Source: Curtobacterium sp. UCD-KPL2560 (lineage in GTDB: Bacteria; Actinomycetota; Actinomycetes; Actinomycetales; Microbacteriaceae). From it: a DNA stretch of 32,640 nucleotides. The DNA is taken from contig NZ_MCIG01000010.1 in NCBI RefSeq assembly GCF_001705035.1, positions 1 to 32,640 on the forward strand, given 5' to 3'. Below the pieces are notes generated by a model. The model was given only the letters and a program-made list of their open reading frames with translations. It did not search any database and was not told where the DNA came from. Shown here in pieces: positions 22,889-29,427 of the stretch (the stretch's first letter is position 1; every line of letters starts with the position of its first letter). The translations under genes and the position numbers were made by a program.

Positions 22889-22932
22889 CGGACGGGAGGC
22901 GCGGTGCCGGTCGGCACCGCGCCTCCCGTCCG
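22889..22932. terminator. Bidirectional hairpin after ccsB
   Basis: A 20-bp perfect stem (22889-22908 / 22913-22932) with loop GGTC. The inner 19-base arm is identical to that of the sodA/tetR hairpin. The left arm starts 30 bases after the ccsB stop. Confidence 0.85.
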
Positions 22933-23120
22933 TCGTGTGGTGCGCGGGGCGCGGCGCGCGCGGGCGCGCGGGCGGCCGCGTTGAGCGGGCAGCACATGTC
23001 TGTCGGTGGGCGCGAGCGCGCCTTCTCGGGCCCACTCGGCGTGAGCCCGCGGCGTGTCCTGCCCATGTGGCGCAGGCCCCGCGGCGCGTCGTGCCCGGTC
23101 GTGGCGGTCCTCGCCGGGGG
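22933..23120. other. Gene-free stretch between the ccsB hairpin and menC
   Basis: About 190 GC-rich bases with no supported gene. A run of alternating GC (about 22944-22980) follows the hairpin. Short frames on both strands are Arg/Ala/Pro-rich with no recognisable motif. Confidence 0.4.
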
Positions 23121-24101
23121 TCAGCCGGCCGCGAGCACCGCGTGCGTGCGTCGGAGCCGGTCCATCCACCAGGTTCGGCGCTCCGGAGCCGCGGCGTGCC
23201 GCTCGAGCAGGTCGCGTGCCACCTCGACCCGACGAACGGGGACGGCGCCGTCGACCGGCAGGAGCGGCGCAGCCGTCACGTCGCCCGTGAACATGGCGGC
23301 GGTGCCGAGACCGGCGGCGTACCCGGGGGTCATCGCCGCAGCCGCGAGGAACGCCCCCATGCCGAGTCCGACCGACGTGTCGAGCGCGCTCGAGACGACG
23401 CAGGGCAGTCCGGCCTCCGCGATGATGCGCCGTGCCGCGCTGATCCCGCCGAGGGGCTGGGCCTTGACGACCAGGACGTCGGCGGCCCCGGCGCGGGCGA
23501 CCGCGAGCGGGTCGGCGGCCTTCCGGACGCTCTCGTCCGCCGCGATCGGCACGCCGAGCCCGGCCGTGCGCCGACGGACCTCGGCGAGCCCCTCGACCGT
23601 CGCGACGGGCTGCTCGGCGTACTGCAGGTCGTACGGGGCGAGCGCCTCGACGGCGGCCACGGCCTGCTCGACCGACCACAGGCCGTTCGCGTCGACCCGG
23701 ACCGCGGCGTCGGGGCCCATCACCCGCCGGACGGCCGCGACCCGCGCGACGTCGTCCTCGAGGGTCGTCCCCGGCTCGGCGACCTTGACCTTCGCCGTGG
23801 TGCAGCCCGGGTAGCGCGCCAGCAGGTCCGGCACCTGGTCGGGGGAGACCGTCGGCACGGTCGCGTTGACCGGGACGGTCCCGGCCGCGGGTTCGTGCTC
23901 GGTCCAGCCGAAGTCGACGGTGGCACGGAGCCACGCGGCGGCCTCGGCGTCGTCGTACTCGACGAACGGCGAGAACTCGGTCCAGCCGGCCGGACCGCGC
24001 AGCACGAGGGCCTCGCGCGTGGTGATGCCGCGGAACCGGACGCGCATCGGCAGCGCGACGACGTGGGCATCGGCGGTGAGGTCGGCGAGGTCGGGGAGCA
24101 C
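23121..24101 (-). CDS. menC: o-Succinylbenzoate synthase
   Basis: The 326-residue enolase-superfamily enzyme dehydrates SHCHC to o-succinylbenzoate in menaquinone synthesis. The catalytic lysine motif KVK is at 104-106 (TAKVKVAEP), Mg ligands are Asp137, Glu163 and Asp189, and the second lysine is Lys213 (VVKAQP). The N-terminal capping domain is short, as in actinobacterial MenC. GTG 24101 has GAGGA upstream. It is on the opposite strand to menB and menE, so it has its own promoter. Confidence 0.94.
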   Translation of the reverse strand: MLPDLADLTADAHVVALPMRVRFRGITTREALVLRGPAGWTEFSPFVEYDDAEAAAWLRATVDFGWTEHEPAAGTVPVNATVPTVSPDQVPDLLARYPGCTTAKVKVAEPGTTLEDDVARVAAVRRVMGPDAAVRVDANGLWSVEQAVAAVEALAPYDLQYAEQPVATVEGLAEVRRRTAGLGVPIAADESVRKAADPLAVARAGAADVLVVKAQPLGGISAARRIIAEAGLPCVVSSALDTSVGLGMGAFLAAAAMTPGYAAGLGTAAMFTGDVTAAPLLPVDGAVPVRRVEVARDLLERHAAAPERRTWWMDRLRRTHAVLAAG

Positions 24102-24162
24102 ACCCCATCCTCACGCACGCGGCGACCCCTCGTCCGCTCGTCCTGTGTCGCCGTGGTCAGGG

Positions 24163-24223
24163 TCTCCGAGGAACCGGCGGGCCGGCCGGTCAGGCGTTCA
24201 GCCGGCCCGCCGGTTCCTCGGAG
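24163..24223. repeat. Long inverted repeat between divergent menC and a membrane gene
   Basis: CTCCGAGGAACCGGCGGG (24163-24180) is exactly complementary to 24206-24223, and five more pairs form after a one-base bulge, with a 14-base loop. Both flanking genes point away from it, so it is not an ordinary terminator for either. Confidence 0.7.
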
Positions 24224-24244
24224 CCGACCGCCAGGGCCGGCCAC

Positions 24245-24250
24245 TAGCAT
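24245..24250 (+). promoter_or_regulatory. -10 box of the small membrane protein gene
   Basis: TAGCAT predicts a start near 24257 and a leader of about 73 bases ending in GGGAGGG. Confidence 0.4.
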
Positions 24251-24329
24251 GCGACGGTCGGTCTCCGGATCGGCGGCCAAGCCGAACCAGGGCAGCACAG
24301 CACACCAGGACAGCACAGAGGGAGGGCCG

Positions 24330-24887
24330 GTGCCGGAACCGCACCAGCGCGCACCGCGTGCCACCGGCCCGTCGTCGACGAGCCGCACGAAGGCCACGGC
24401 CGCTCCTCGCCCCGACCCCGCCGTCCGACCGGACACACCGCAGCGCGCGGCCGCGCCCTCGACCGCTGCCGCCCGCGCCGCCGGACGGAACGGTGCCGCG
24501 GCGCGCTCGACGACCGGTCGGGCCACGGGGGACTTCGAGCGTCTGATGCAGCGGAACACCGTCGACACGCGCACCCTCGCCGCCGCGAAGCGTCGCCGGA
24601 ACCCGATCGTGGGCAAGATCGCGCTGGGTCTGGCGATCGTCTCGGCTGCGGTCGACGCGAGCGCCTTCGCGGTGTTCATGGGCGGGGACACGACCTTCGC
24701 CTTCGGGATCTGCTTCGTCGTGGTGTTCCTGACGCTGGTCGCCGCCGTGCTCGGGTTCATCGCCGCCGTCGGGTCCTTCGGCCGGTGGTACGGAGCCGTC
24801 GGCGTGGTGCTGGCGTTCTTCGCGAACCCGGTGATCCTCATCGTCCTGCTCGTGGTCGTGGCCCCCGAGGCGCTCACCGGCATGTGA
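24330..24887 (+). CDS. Unrecognised membrane protein with disordered N-terminus
   Basis: I do not recognise this 185-residue protein. The first ~70 residues are Ala/Pro/Thr/Arg-rich and probably disordered. A short charged stretch (DFERLMQRNTVDTRTLAAAKRRR) ends in a basic patch just before the membrane. Three hydrophobic segments follow: GKIALGLAIVSAAVDASAF, FGICFVVVFLTLVAAVLGFI and AVGVVLAFFANPVILIVLLV. GTG 24330 is chosen because GGGAGGG is immediately upstream and the -10 box at 24245 excludes the ATG at 24249. It stands between menC and menB, but nothing in it indicates a quinone role. Confidence 0.7.
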   Translation: MPEPHQRAPRATGPSSTSRTKATAAPRPDPAVRPDTPQRAAAPSTAAARAAGRNGAAARSTTGRATGDFERLMQRNTVDTRTLAAAKRRRNPIVGKIALGLAIVSAAVDASAFAVFMGGDTTFAFGICFVVVFLTLVAAVLGFIAAVGSFGRWYGAVGVVLAFFANPVILIVLLVVVAPEALTGM

Positions 24888-24975
24888 CGCCGCGGGGCGT
24901 TCCTCCACAGGGTGCACGCGCCGCAGGCTCGTCCACAGCGTCCGTTCCCCACGGCTCGCGACCGTCGCCCGGCGA

Positions 24976-24981
24976 TACGGT
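24976..24981 (+). promoter_or_regulatory. -10 box of menB-menE
   Basis: TACGGT lies 6 bases before ATG 24988, predicting a leaderless menB message. Confidence 0.5.
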
Positions 24982-24987
24982 GGACGC

Positions 24988-25917
24988 ATGGCTGCCCCCG
25001 TCTCCGACCTGTTCGACCCCGACGTCTGGACCGTGGCTCCGATCGCGGAGCAGTTCACCGACATCACGTACCACAAGCACGTGTCGCATGGCATCGTCCG
25101 CGTCGCGTTCGACCGGCCCGAGGTACGCAACGCGTTCCGGCCGCGCACGGTCGACGAGCTGTACCGCGCCCTCGACGACGCCCGCCAGGACCCCCGGGTC
25201 GGCGTCGTCCTGCTCACGGGCAACGGCCCCAGCCCGAAGGACGGCGGCTGGGCGTTCTGCTCCGGCGGCGACCAGCGCATCCGTGGGCGGAGCGGGTACC
25301 AGTACGTCGGCGACGACGGCGCCCCGCCCGAGGGCATCGACCCGGCAGCGGCGCAGGCCTCGATGGGGCGCCTGCACATCCTCGAGGTCCAGCGGCTCAT
25401 CCGGATGATGCCCAAGGTCGTCATCGCGGTCGTCCCGGGGTGGGCAGCCGGCGGCGGGCACTCCCTGCACGCGATCTGCGACCTCACGATCGCGAGCGCC
25501 GAGCACGGGAAGTTCAAGCAGACCGACGCCGACGTGGGCTCCTTCGACGGCGGGTACGGCAGTGCCTACTACGCCCGTCAGATCGGACAGAAGCTCGCGC
25601 GTGAGGTCTTCTTCCTCGCCGAGGAGTACTCCGCCCAGCGCGCGTACGAGATGGGCGCGGTCAACAAGGTGGTCCCGCACGCCGAGCTCGAGCGCGAGGC
25701 GATCCGCTGGGGCGAGACGATCCTGGGCAAGTCGCCGACCGCGATCCGGATGCTCAAGTACGCCTTCAACGCCGTCGACGACGGCATGGTCGGGCAGCAG
25801 GTCTTCGCGGGCGAGGCCACGCGCCTGGCCTACGGCACGGACGAGGCGGTCGAGGGTCGCGACTCGTTCCTGCAGAAGCGCGAGCCCGACTGGACCGCCT
25901 TCCCCTGGCACTACTGA
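24988..25917 (+). CDS. menB: 1,4-Dihydroxy-2-naphthoyl-CoA synthase
   Basis: The 309-residue crotonase-fold enzyme closes the naphthoate ring from o-succinylbenzoyl-CoA. Landmarks: CSGGDQRIRG (91-100), the oxyanion-hole region GWAAGGGHSL (151-160) and VGSFDGGYGS (183-192). Asp180 stands in KQTDADVGSFDGG where E. coli MenB has a Gly that makes room for bicarbonate; this marks the type II, bicarbonate-independent enzyme as in M. tuberculosis. Its stop overlaps the menE start as TGATG. Confidence 0.97.
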   Translation: MAAPVSDLFDPDVWTVAPIAEQFTDITYHKHVSHGIVRVAFDRPEVRNAFRPRTVDELYRALDDARQDPRVGVVLLTGNGPSPKDGGWAFCSGGDQRIRGRSGYQYVGDDGAPPEGIDPAAAQASMGRLHILEVQRLIRMMPKVVIAVVPGWAAGGGHSLHAICDLTIASAEHGKFKQTDADVGSFDGGYGSAYYARQIGQKLAREVFFLAEEYSAQRAYEMGAVNKVVPHAELEREAIRWGETILGKSPTAIRMLKYAFNAVDDGMVGQQVFAGEATRLAYGTDEAVEGRDSFLQKREPDWTAFPWHY

Positions 25918-27053
25918 TGACCCGTCCGCTGGTCGCGCTGAGCGCGTCGGATCCGCTGGCCGTCCTGCGCGGCCTGGAGGCGGCGCTCGCCGGCGGCCCC
26001 GCGCTGCTCCCCGTCGCCGAGGGCGGCCCGGCGCTGCCGAACCGGGCACCGGCCCACGTCGGGCAACGGGTCGCCCTGGTCGTCGAGACGAGCGGCTCGA
26101 CGGGGACGGGCAAGCGCGTCGCGCTGTCGTCGGACGCCGTCCTCGCGGGCGCGGCGGCGGCCGACGCGGCCCTCGGCGGTCCGGGCGCGTGGCTGCTGGC
26201 GCTGCCGACGCACTACATCGCGGGCCTCAACGTCCTGACGCGCTCGATCACCGCGGGGACGACCCCGGTCGTGCTCCCGGCCGGGCACTTCGACGCCGGT
26301 GCCTTCGCCGACAGGGTCGCCCGGCTCGACGTCGGCCCGGCCGCGCCGCGCCGCTACACGTCGCTCGTCCCGGTGCAGCTCGCCCGGGTCCTCGACGACC
26401 CCCGCGCCACCGCCGCGGCAGCGACCCTCGACGCGGTCCTCGTCGGCGGCCAGGCCACACCGGTCCCGCTGCGGGAGCGCGCCCGAGCCGCGGGCGTCCG
26501 TGTCGTGACGACGTACGGCGCGAGCGAGACGAGCGGGGGGTGCGTGTACGACGGCGTCCCACTCGGGCCCGTCCGTGCCGCGGTCGACGACGGGGAGCTG
26601 CTGCTCGCGGGGCCCGTCCTCGCGGAGGGCTACCTCGACGACGACGAGCGGACGGCGCGCACCTTCACCGAGCACGACGGACTCCGGTGGTACCGGACGG
26701 GCGACGCGGGCGAGGTCGACGCAGGCCGGGTGCGCGTGCTCGGTCGGCTCGACGACGTCCTCATCTCCGGCGGCGAGAAGGTACCGCTCGGCGCGGTCGA
26801 GCGGATCGTCCGCGGGATCGCGGGACACGAGGGCGCGGTCGTGACCCGGCGCGCCTCGGGGGAGTGGGGCGAGGTGCCGGTCGTCGTGACGGAGCGGGCA
26901 CTCGACCTCGAGACCGTGCGCGCCCTCGTCGGCGACGCCCTCGGTCGGGCCGCCCGTCCCGCCGACGTGCTGGTCGTGGACCGCCTGCCGATGCTCGCGT
27001 CGGGCAAGCCGGACCGCCGCGCGGTACGGGCGATCGCGGACCCGAGCGCCTGA
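25917..27053 (+). CDS. menE: o-Succinylbenzoate-CoA ligase
   Basis: The 378-residue AMP-forming ligase activates o-succinylbenzoate with CoA, the step before MenB. Motifs of the acyl-adenylate family: the phosphate loop ETSGSTGTGKRVALSS, TTYGASETSGG, WYRTGDAGEVDAGRVRVLGRLDD split by normal spacing, and the catalytic lysine in LASGKPDRR. It is shorter than the ~450-540 residues of other bacterial MenE because the N-terminal domain is reduced, which is common in actinobacteria. It is coupled to menB by TGATG. Confidence 0.94.
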   Translation: MTRPLVALSASDPLAVLRGLEAALAGGPALLPVAEGGPALPNRAPAHVGQRVALVVETSGSTGTGKRVALSSDAVLAGAAAADAALGGPGAWLLALPTHYIAGLNVLTRSITAGTTPVVLPAGHFDAGAFADRVARLDVGPAAPRRYTSLVPVQLARVLDDPRATAAAATLDAVLVGGQATPVPLRERARAAGVRVVTTYGASETSGGCVYDGVPLGPVRAAVDDGELLLAGPVLAEGYLDDDERTARTFTEHDGLRWYRTGDAGEVDAGRVRVLGRLDDVLISGGEKVPLGAVERIVRGIAGHEGAVVTRRASGEWGEVPVVVTERALDLETVRALVGDALGRAARPADVLVVDRLPMLASGKPDRRAVRAIADPSA

Positions 27054-27147
27054 CGGGAGCGACGGCCGCTCGATCGCGACCGCGGTGCCGACCCGGTGGC
27101 GCGACGGACCGCCGGACGGGCTCGTCGGCGGCATGGGACAAGGTCGG
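27054..27147. other. Gene-free spacer between menE and the minisatellite
   Basis: About 95 bases downstream of menE with no convincing gene or clean hairpin terminator. Confidence 0.35.
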
Positions 27148-27409
27148 TGGCGACGGCCCGGCTGCCTGACGGGGGCGACGGCTCGGCTGCCTGACGGGGG
27201 CGACGGCCTGGCCGCCTGACGGGGGCGACGGCCTGGCCGCCTGACGGGGGCAACGGCCCGGCCGTCCGACGGGGGCAACGGCCCGGTCGCCTGATGGGGG
27301 CGACGGCCCGGCCGCCTGATGGTGACGACGGCCCGGCCGCCTGATGGTGACGACGGCCCGGCCGCCTGATGGTGACGACGGCCCGGCCGCCTCATGGGGG
27401 CGACGGCCG
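27148..27409. repeat. 25-bp minisatellite, ten copies, between menE and menA
   Basis: CTGA-type unit starts fall at 27166, 27191, 27216, 27241, 27266, 27291, 27316, 27341, 27366 and 27391, exactly 25 bases apart, with a partial unit in front. The core is cctgaYggKgRcRacggcc. Units 27316, 27341 and 27366 are identical, and neighbours share variants (gggggcaacg at 27246 and 27271). Since 25 is not a multiple of 3, long frames through it change reading each unit and are unlikely to be protein. Confidence 0.9.
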
Positions 27410-27545
27410 TGACGGGCTGGTGCCGGGCCTCCTGGCCGACTCCGGGTGACCCGCTCGCCGGACCGGCGGCCGTCCCGCGGACGCGCCACGCCGGTGCCCG
27501 GGCGGCCCGACACCCGGGCGGCCACGGACGCACGGCCGACGTCGG
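27410..27545. other. Gene-free spacer between the minisatellite and menA
   Basis: No supported gene; GC-rich with frames that look like shadows. The menA -10 box follows at 27546. Confidence 0.35.
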
Positions 27546-27551
27546 TACGAT
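27546..27551 (+). promoter_or_regulatory. -10 box of menA
   Basis: TACGAT lies 8 bases before GTG 27560 and supports that start over upstream in-frame codons. Confidence 0.5.
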
Positions 27552-27559
27552 GGTCGGCC

Positions 27560-28555
27560 GTGGCACGTACGAAGAACACGACCCAGTCGAAGGGCCGCAG
27601 CGGCAACCCCGCGAAGGCCGCCGCCCCGCAGCGCACGAAGCGGAAGGCGACCGCCAGCGACTGGATCGGCGGCGCCCGCCTGCGCACGCTGACCCTGGGC
27701 GTCGTCCCGGTGGTGCTCGGCACCGGTGTGGCGTTCGTGGACAGCGGCGAGCCCGGTGACTTCGGGTCCTACCTCGGGAAGGACCACCACCTCGCGGTGG
27801 CGCTCCTCGCCCTCGCCGTGGCGCTGTTCCTGCAGATCGGCGTGAACTACAGCAACGACTACTCCGACGGGGTCCGGGGGACCGACGAGTTCCGGGTCGG
27901 CCCGGCTCGACTCACCGGGGCCGGACTGGCGAAGCCGCAGACCGTGCTCGTCGTCGCGCTGACCTTCTTCGGCCTCGCGGCGCTCGCGGGGCTCGTCATC
28001 GTGCTGCTGACCGGGCTCTGGTGGCTGCTGCTCGTCGGTGCCGCCGCCATCGTCGCCGCGTGGTTCTACACGGGCGGCAAGAAGCCCTACGGCTACAACG
28101 CGCTCGGCGAGGTCTTCGTCTTCGTGTTCTTCGGCCTGGTGGCCGTCCTCGGCACCCAGTTCGTGCAGATCCGCGAGGTGACGACGAGCGGGTGGGCCGC
28201 AGCCGTCGCGGCGGGCTTCTTCGCCTGCGCCGTCCTCATGGTGAACAACATCCGCGACGTCGACGAGGACCGTCAGGCGGGCAAGCGCACCCTCGCGGTG
28301 GTCGTCGGCCGTCCCGTCGCACGGGTGCTGTTCGCGCTGTTCCTGCTGCTGCCGTACGTCGCGCTGCTCTGGTTCGTGCTGCTGTACTTCCGGACCGGCT
28401 TCGCGTACTTCTCGCTCCTGCTGGCCCTGCCGGCACTCGCGATCGGGGTGTCGTCCCGCAAGCCCCGTGAACTCATCACCGCGCTGCAGCTGTCGTCGTT
28501 CGCGTCGCTGGCGTTCGGCGTCGTGCTCGGGATCACGCTCGCGATCCAGCCGTAG
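27560..28555 (+). CDS. menA: 1,4-Dihydroxy-2-naphthoate polyprenyltransferase
   Basis: This 331-residue UbiA-family membrane enzyme attaches the isoprenoid tail to dihydroxynaphthoate. Both Asp-rich motifs are clear: NYSNDYSDGVRGTD and NNIRDVDEDRQAGKRTLAV, the Mg-diphosphate sites. About nine helices follow a ~30-residue basic N-terminus rich in Lys, Arg and Gln. GTG 27560 is chosen because of the TACGAT box 8 bases upstream. It ends 11 bases before the convergent DUF4229 gene. The repeat array separates it from menE. Confidence 0.95.
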   Translation: MARTKNTTQSKGRSGNPAKAAAPQRTKRKATASDWIGGARLRTLTLGVVPVVLGTGVAFVDSGEPGDFGSYLGKDHHLAVALLALAVALFLQIGVNYSNDYSDGVRGTDEFRVGPARLTGAGLAKPQTVLVVALTFFGLAALAGLVIVLLTGLWWLLLVGAAAIVAAWFYTGGKKPYGYNALGEVFVFVFFGLVAVLGTQFVQIREVTTSGWAAAVAAGFFACAVLMVNNIRDVDEDRQAGKRTLAVVVGRPVARVLFALFLLLPYVALLWFVLLYFRTGFAYFSLLLALPALAIGVSSRKPRELITALQLSSFASLAFGVVLGITLAIQP

Positions 28556-28566
28556 CGCAGGGCCGG

Positions 28567-28992
28567 TCAGTCCGCGTCGCGGTCCGGGTCCGGGTCCGGT
28601 CCACGGTCACCGGTCGGTCGTGCGGCCTCGGTGTGCTCCGAGGACGCAGCCGGGGTGGTCGCGGACGACGCGGGCATCGCGGTGTCGCCCGGTGCAGCCG
28701 TGGTGGCCTCGGCCGAGGGCGCTCCCGGGACGGCCGGTTCGGTGTCCTCGGCGTCGACGAAGTCGTCCTCGAAGTCGCTGTCCGCGTCGCGAGCGGTGCG
28801 GCCACGGCGGGCGGCGATGCTCGCGGTCACCTGCCCGCGGAGCCCGGGGAGGGCGATGTACGACACGAGCAACCCGATGACCGCCGCGCCGATCGTCGCC
28901 CAGTACCAGGGGAGACCGACGACGAACAGGACGACGAGGGCCACGGCGAAGATGCCGAGCCGGGCCAGGGTGTAGACGAGCCACGCTTTCAC
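28567..28992 (-). CDS. DUF4229 domain membrane protein
   Basis: The 141-residue protein has two close N-terminal helices (AWLVYTLARLGIFAVALVVL and YWATIGAAVIGLLVSYIAL), the DUF4229 pattern found beside men genes in many actinobacteria. The C-terminal ~75 residues are acidic and low in complexity (DFEDDFVDAEDTEP, then Ala/Thr/Pro-rich), probably a disordered cytoplasmic tail. GTG 28992 lies 6 bases after a TAGACT -10 box. Function unknown. Confidence 0.88.
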   Translation of the reverse strand: MKAWLVYTLARLGIFAVALVVLFVVGLPWYWATIGAAVIGLLVSYIALPGLRGQVTASIAARRGRTARDADSDFEDDFVDAEDTEPAVPGAPSAEATTAAPGDTAMPASSATTPAASSEHTEAARPTGDRGPDPDPDRDAD

Positions 28993-28998
28993 CCGATG

Positions 28999-29064
28999 AG
29001 TCTACGGAACGTCGACCCCGTGGACGCTGACGGGCAGGGCGGTCCCAGGCGCGACTCCTAGAAT
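28999..29064. promoter_or_regulatory. Divergent -10 boxes of the DUF4229 and PLDc_N genes
   Basis: TAGACT on the minus strand (29004-28999) is 6 bases from GTG 28992. TAGAAT on the plus strand (29059-29064) is 6 bases from ATG 29071. Both messages should be leaderless. Confidence 0.55.
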
Positions 29065-29070
29065 CCGGGG

Positions 29071-29427
29071 ATGGTCCGTGTGTGGTTGGTCGTCGTCGTC
29101 GCCGCCGTGGCCTTCACGGTCTACGCGGTCATCGACTGCGCGACCATGCCGCGCGACCGCATCCGGTCCCTCCGCCGCGGGTGGTGGATCCTCCTCGTCC
29201 TCGTGCTCCCCGTGCTGGGCGGCCTGCTGTGGTTCCTGCTCGGGCGCGCACCGGCGAACCGCGGACCGGGACCCCGGTACCGTGGTCCCGAAGACGACCC
29301 GGACTTCCTCGGCGGCCCCCGCGGCACCGAGCCGCCCCGCACCGACAAGGACCAGGACGACGCCACCCTCCGAGACCTCGAGGACCAGTTCCACGAACGA
29401 GACGACGACGGCCCCTCCGATCGCTGA
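29071..29427 (+). CDS. PLDc_N domain small membrane protein
   Basis: The 118-residue protein has two helices (VWLVVVVAAVAFTVYAVIDC and GWWILLVLVLPVLGGLLWF) separated by a short basic loop, as in the PLDc_N domain, which in other proteins precedes phospholipase D domains. Here the catalytic part is absent and replaced by a charged Pro/Asp-rich tail. This stand-alone form is common beside menD in actinobacteria; its role is unknown. Its 3' end overlaps the region where menD must begin. Confidence 0.87.
   Translation: MVRVWLVVVVAAVAFTVYAVIDCATMPRDRIRSLRRGWWILLVLVLPVLGGLLWFLLGRAPANRGPGPRYRGPEDDPDFLGGPRGTEPPRTDKDQDDATLRDLEDQFHERDDDGPSDR

Noticed and set aside
22944..23066. Short frames around the alternating GC run, including one with MSGQHMSVGG
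   Set aside because: No ribosome site, no motif and Arg/Ala bias expected for random frames in such GC-rich DNA.
24905..24955. Two TCCACA pieces as DnaA boxes of an origin
   Set aside because: They lack the TTATC part of TTATCCACA, only two occur and no dnaA or dnaN gene is present.
27148..27566. Long minus-strand frame through the 25-bp repeats giving a Pro/Arg/Gly-rich repetitive protein
   Set aside because: The 25-base period shifts reading each unit, so the repeated peptides in every frame are by-products of the DNA repeat; there is no ribosome site or homology and other frames are equally open.
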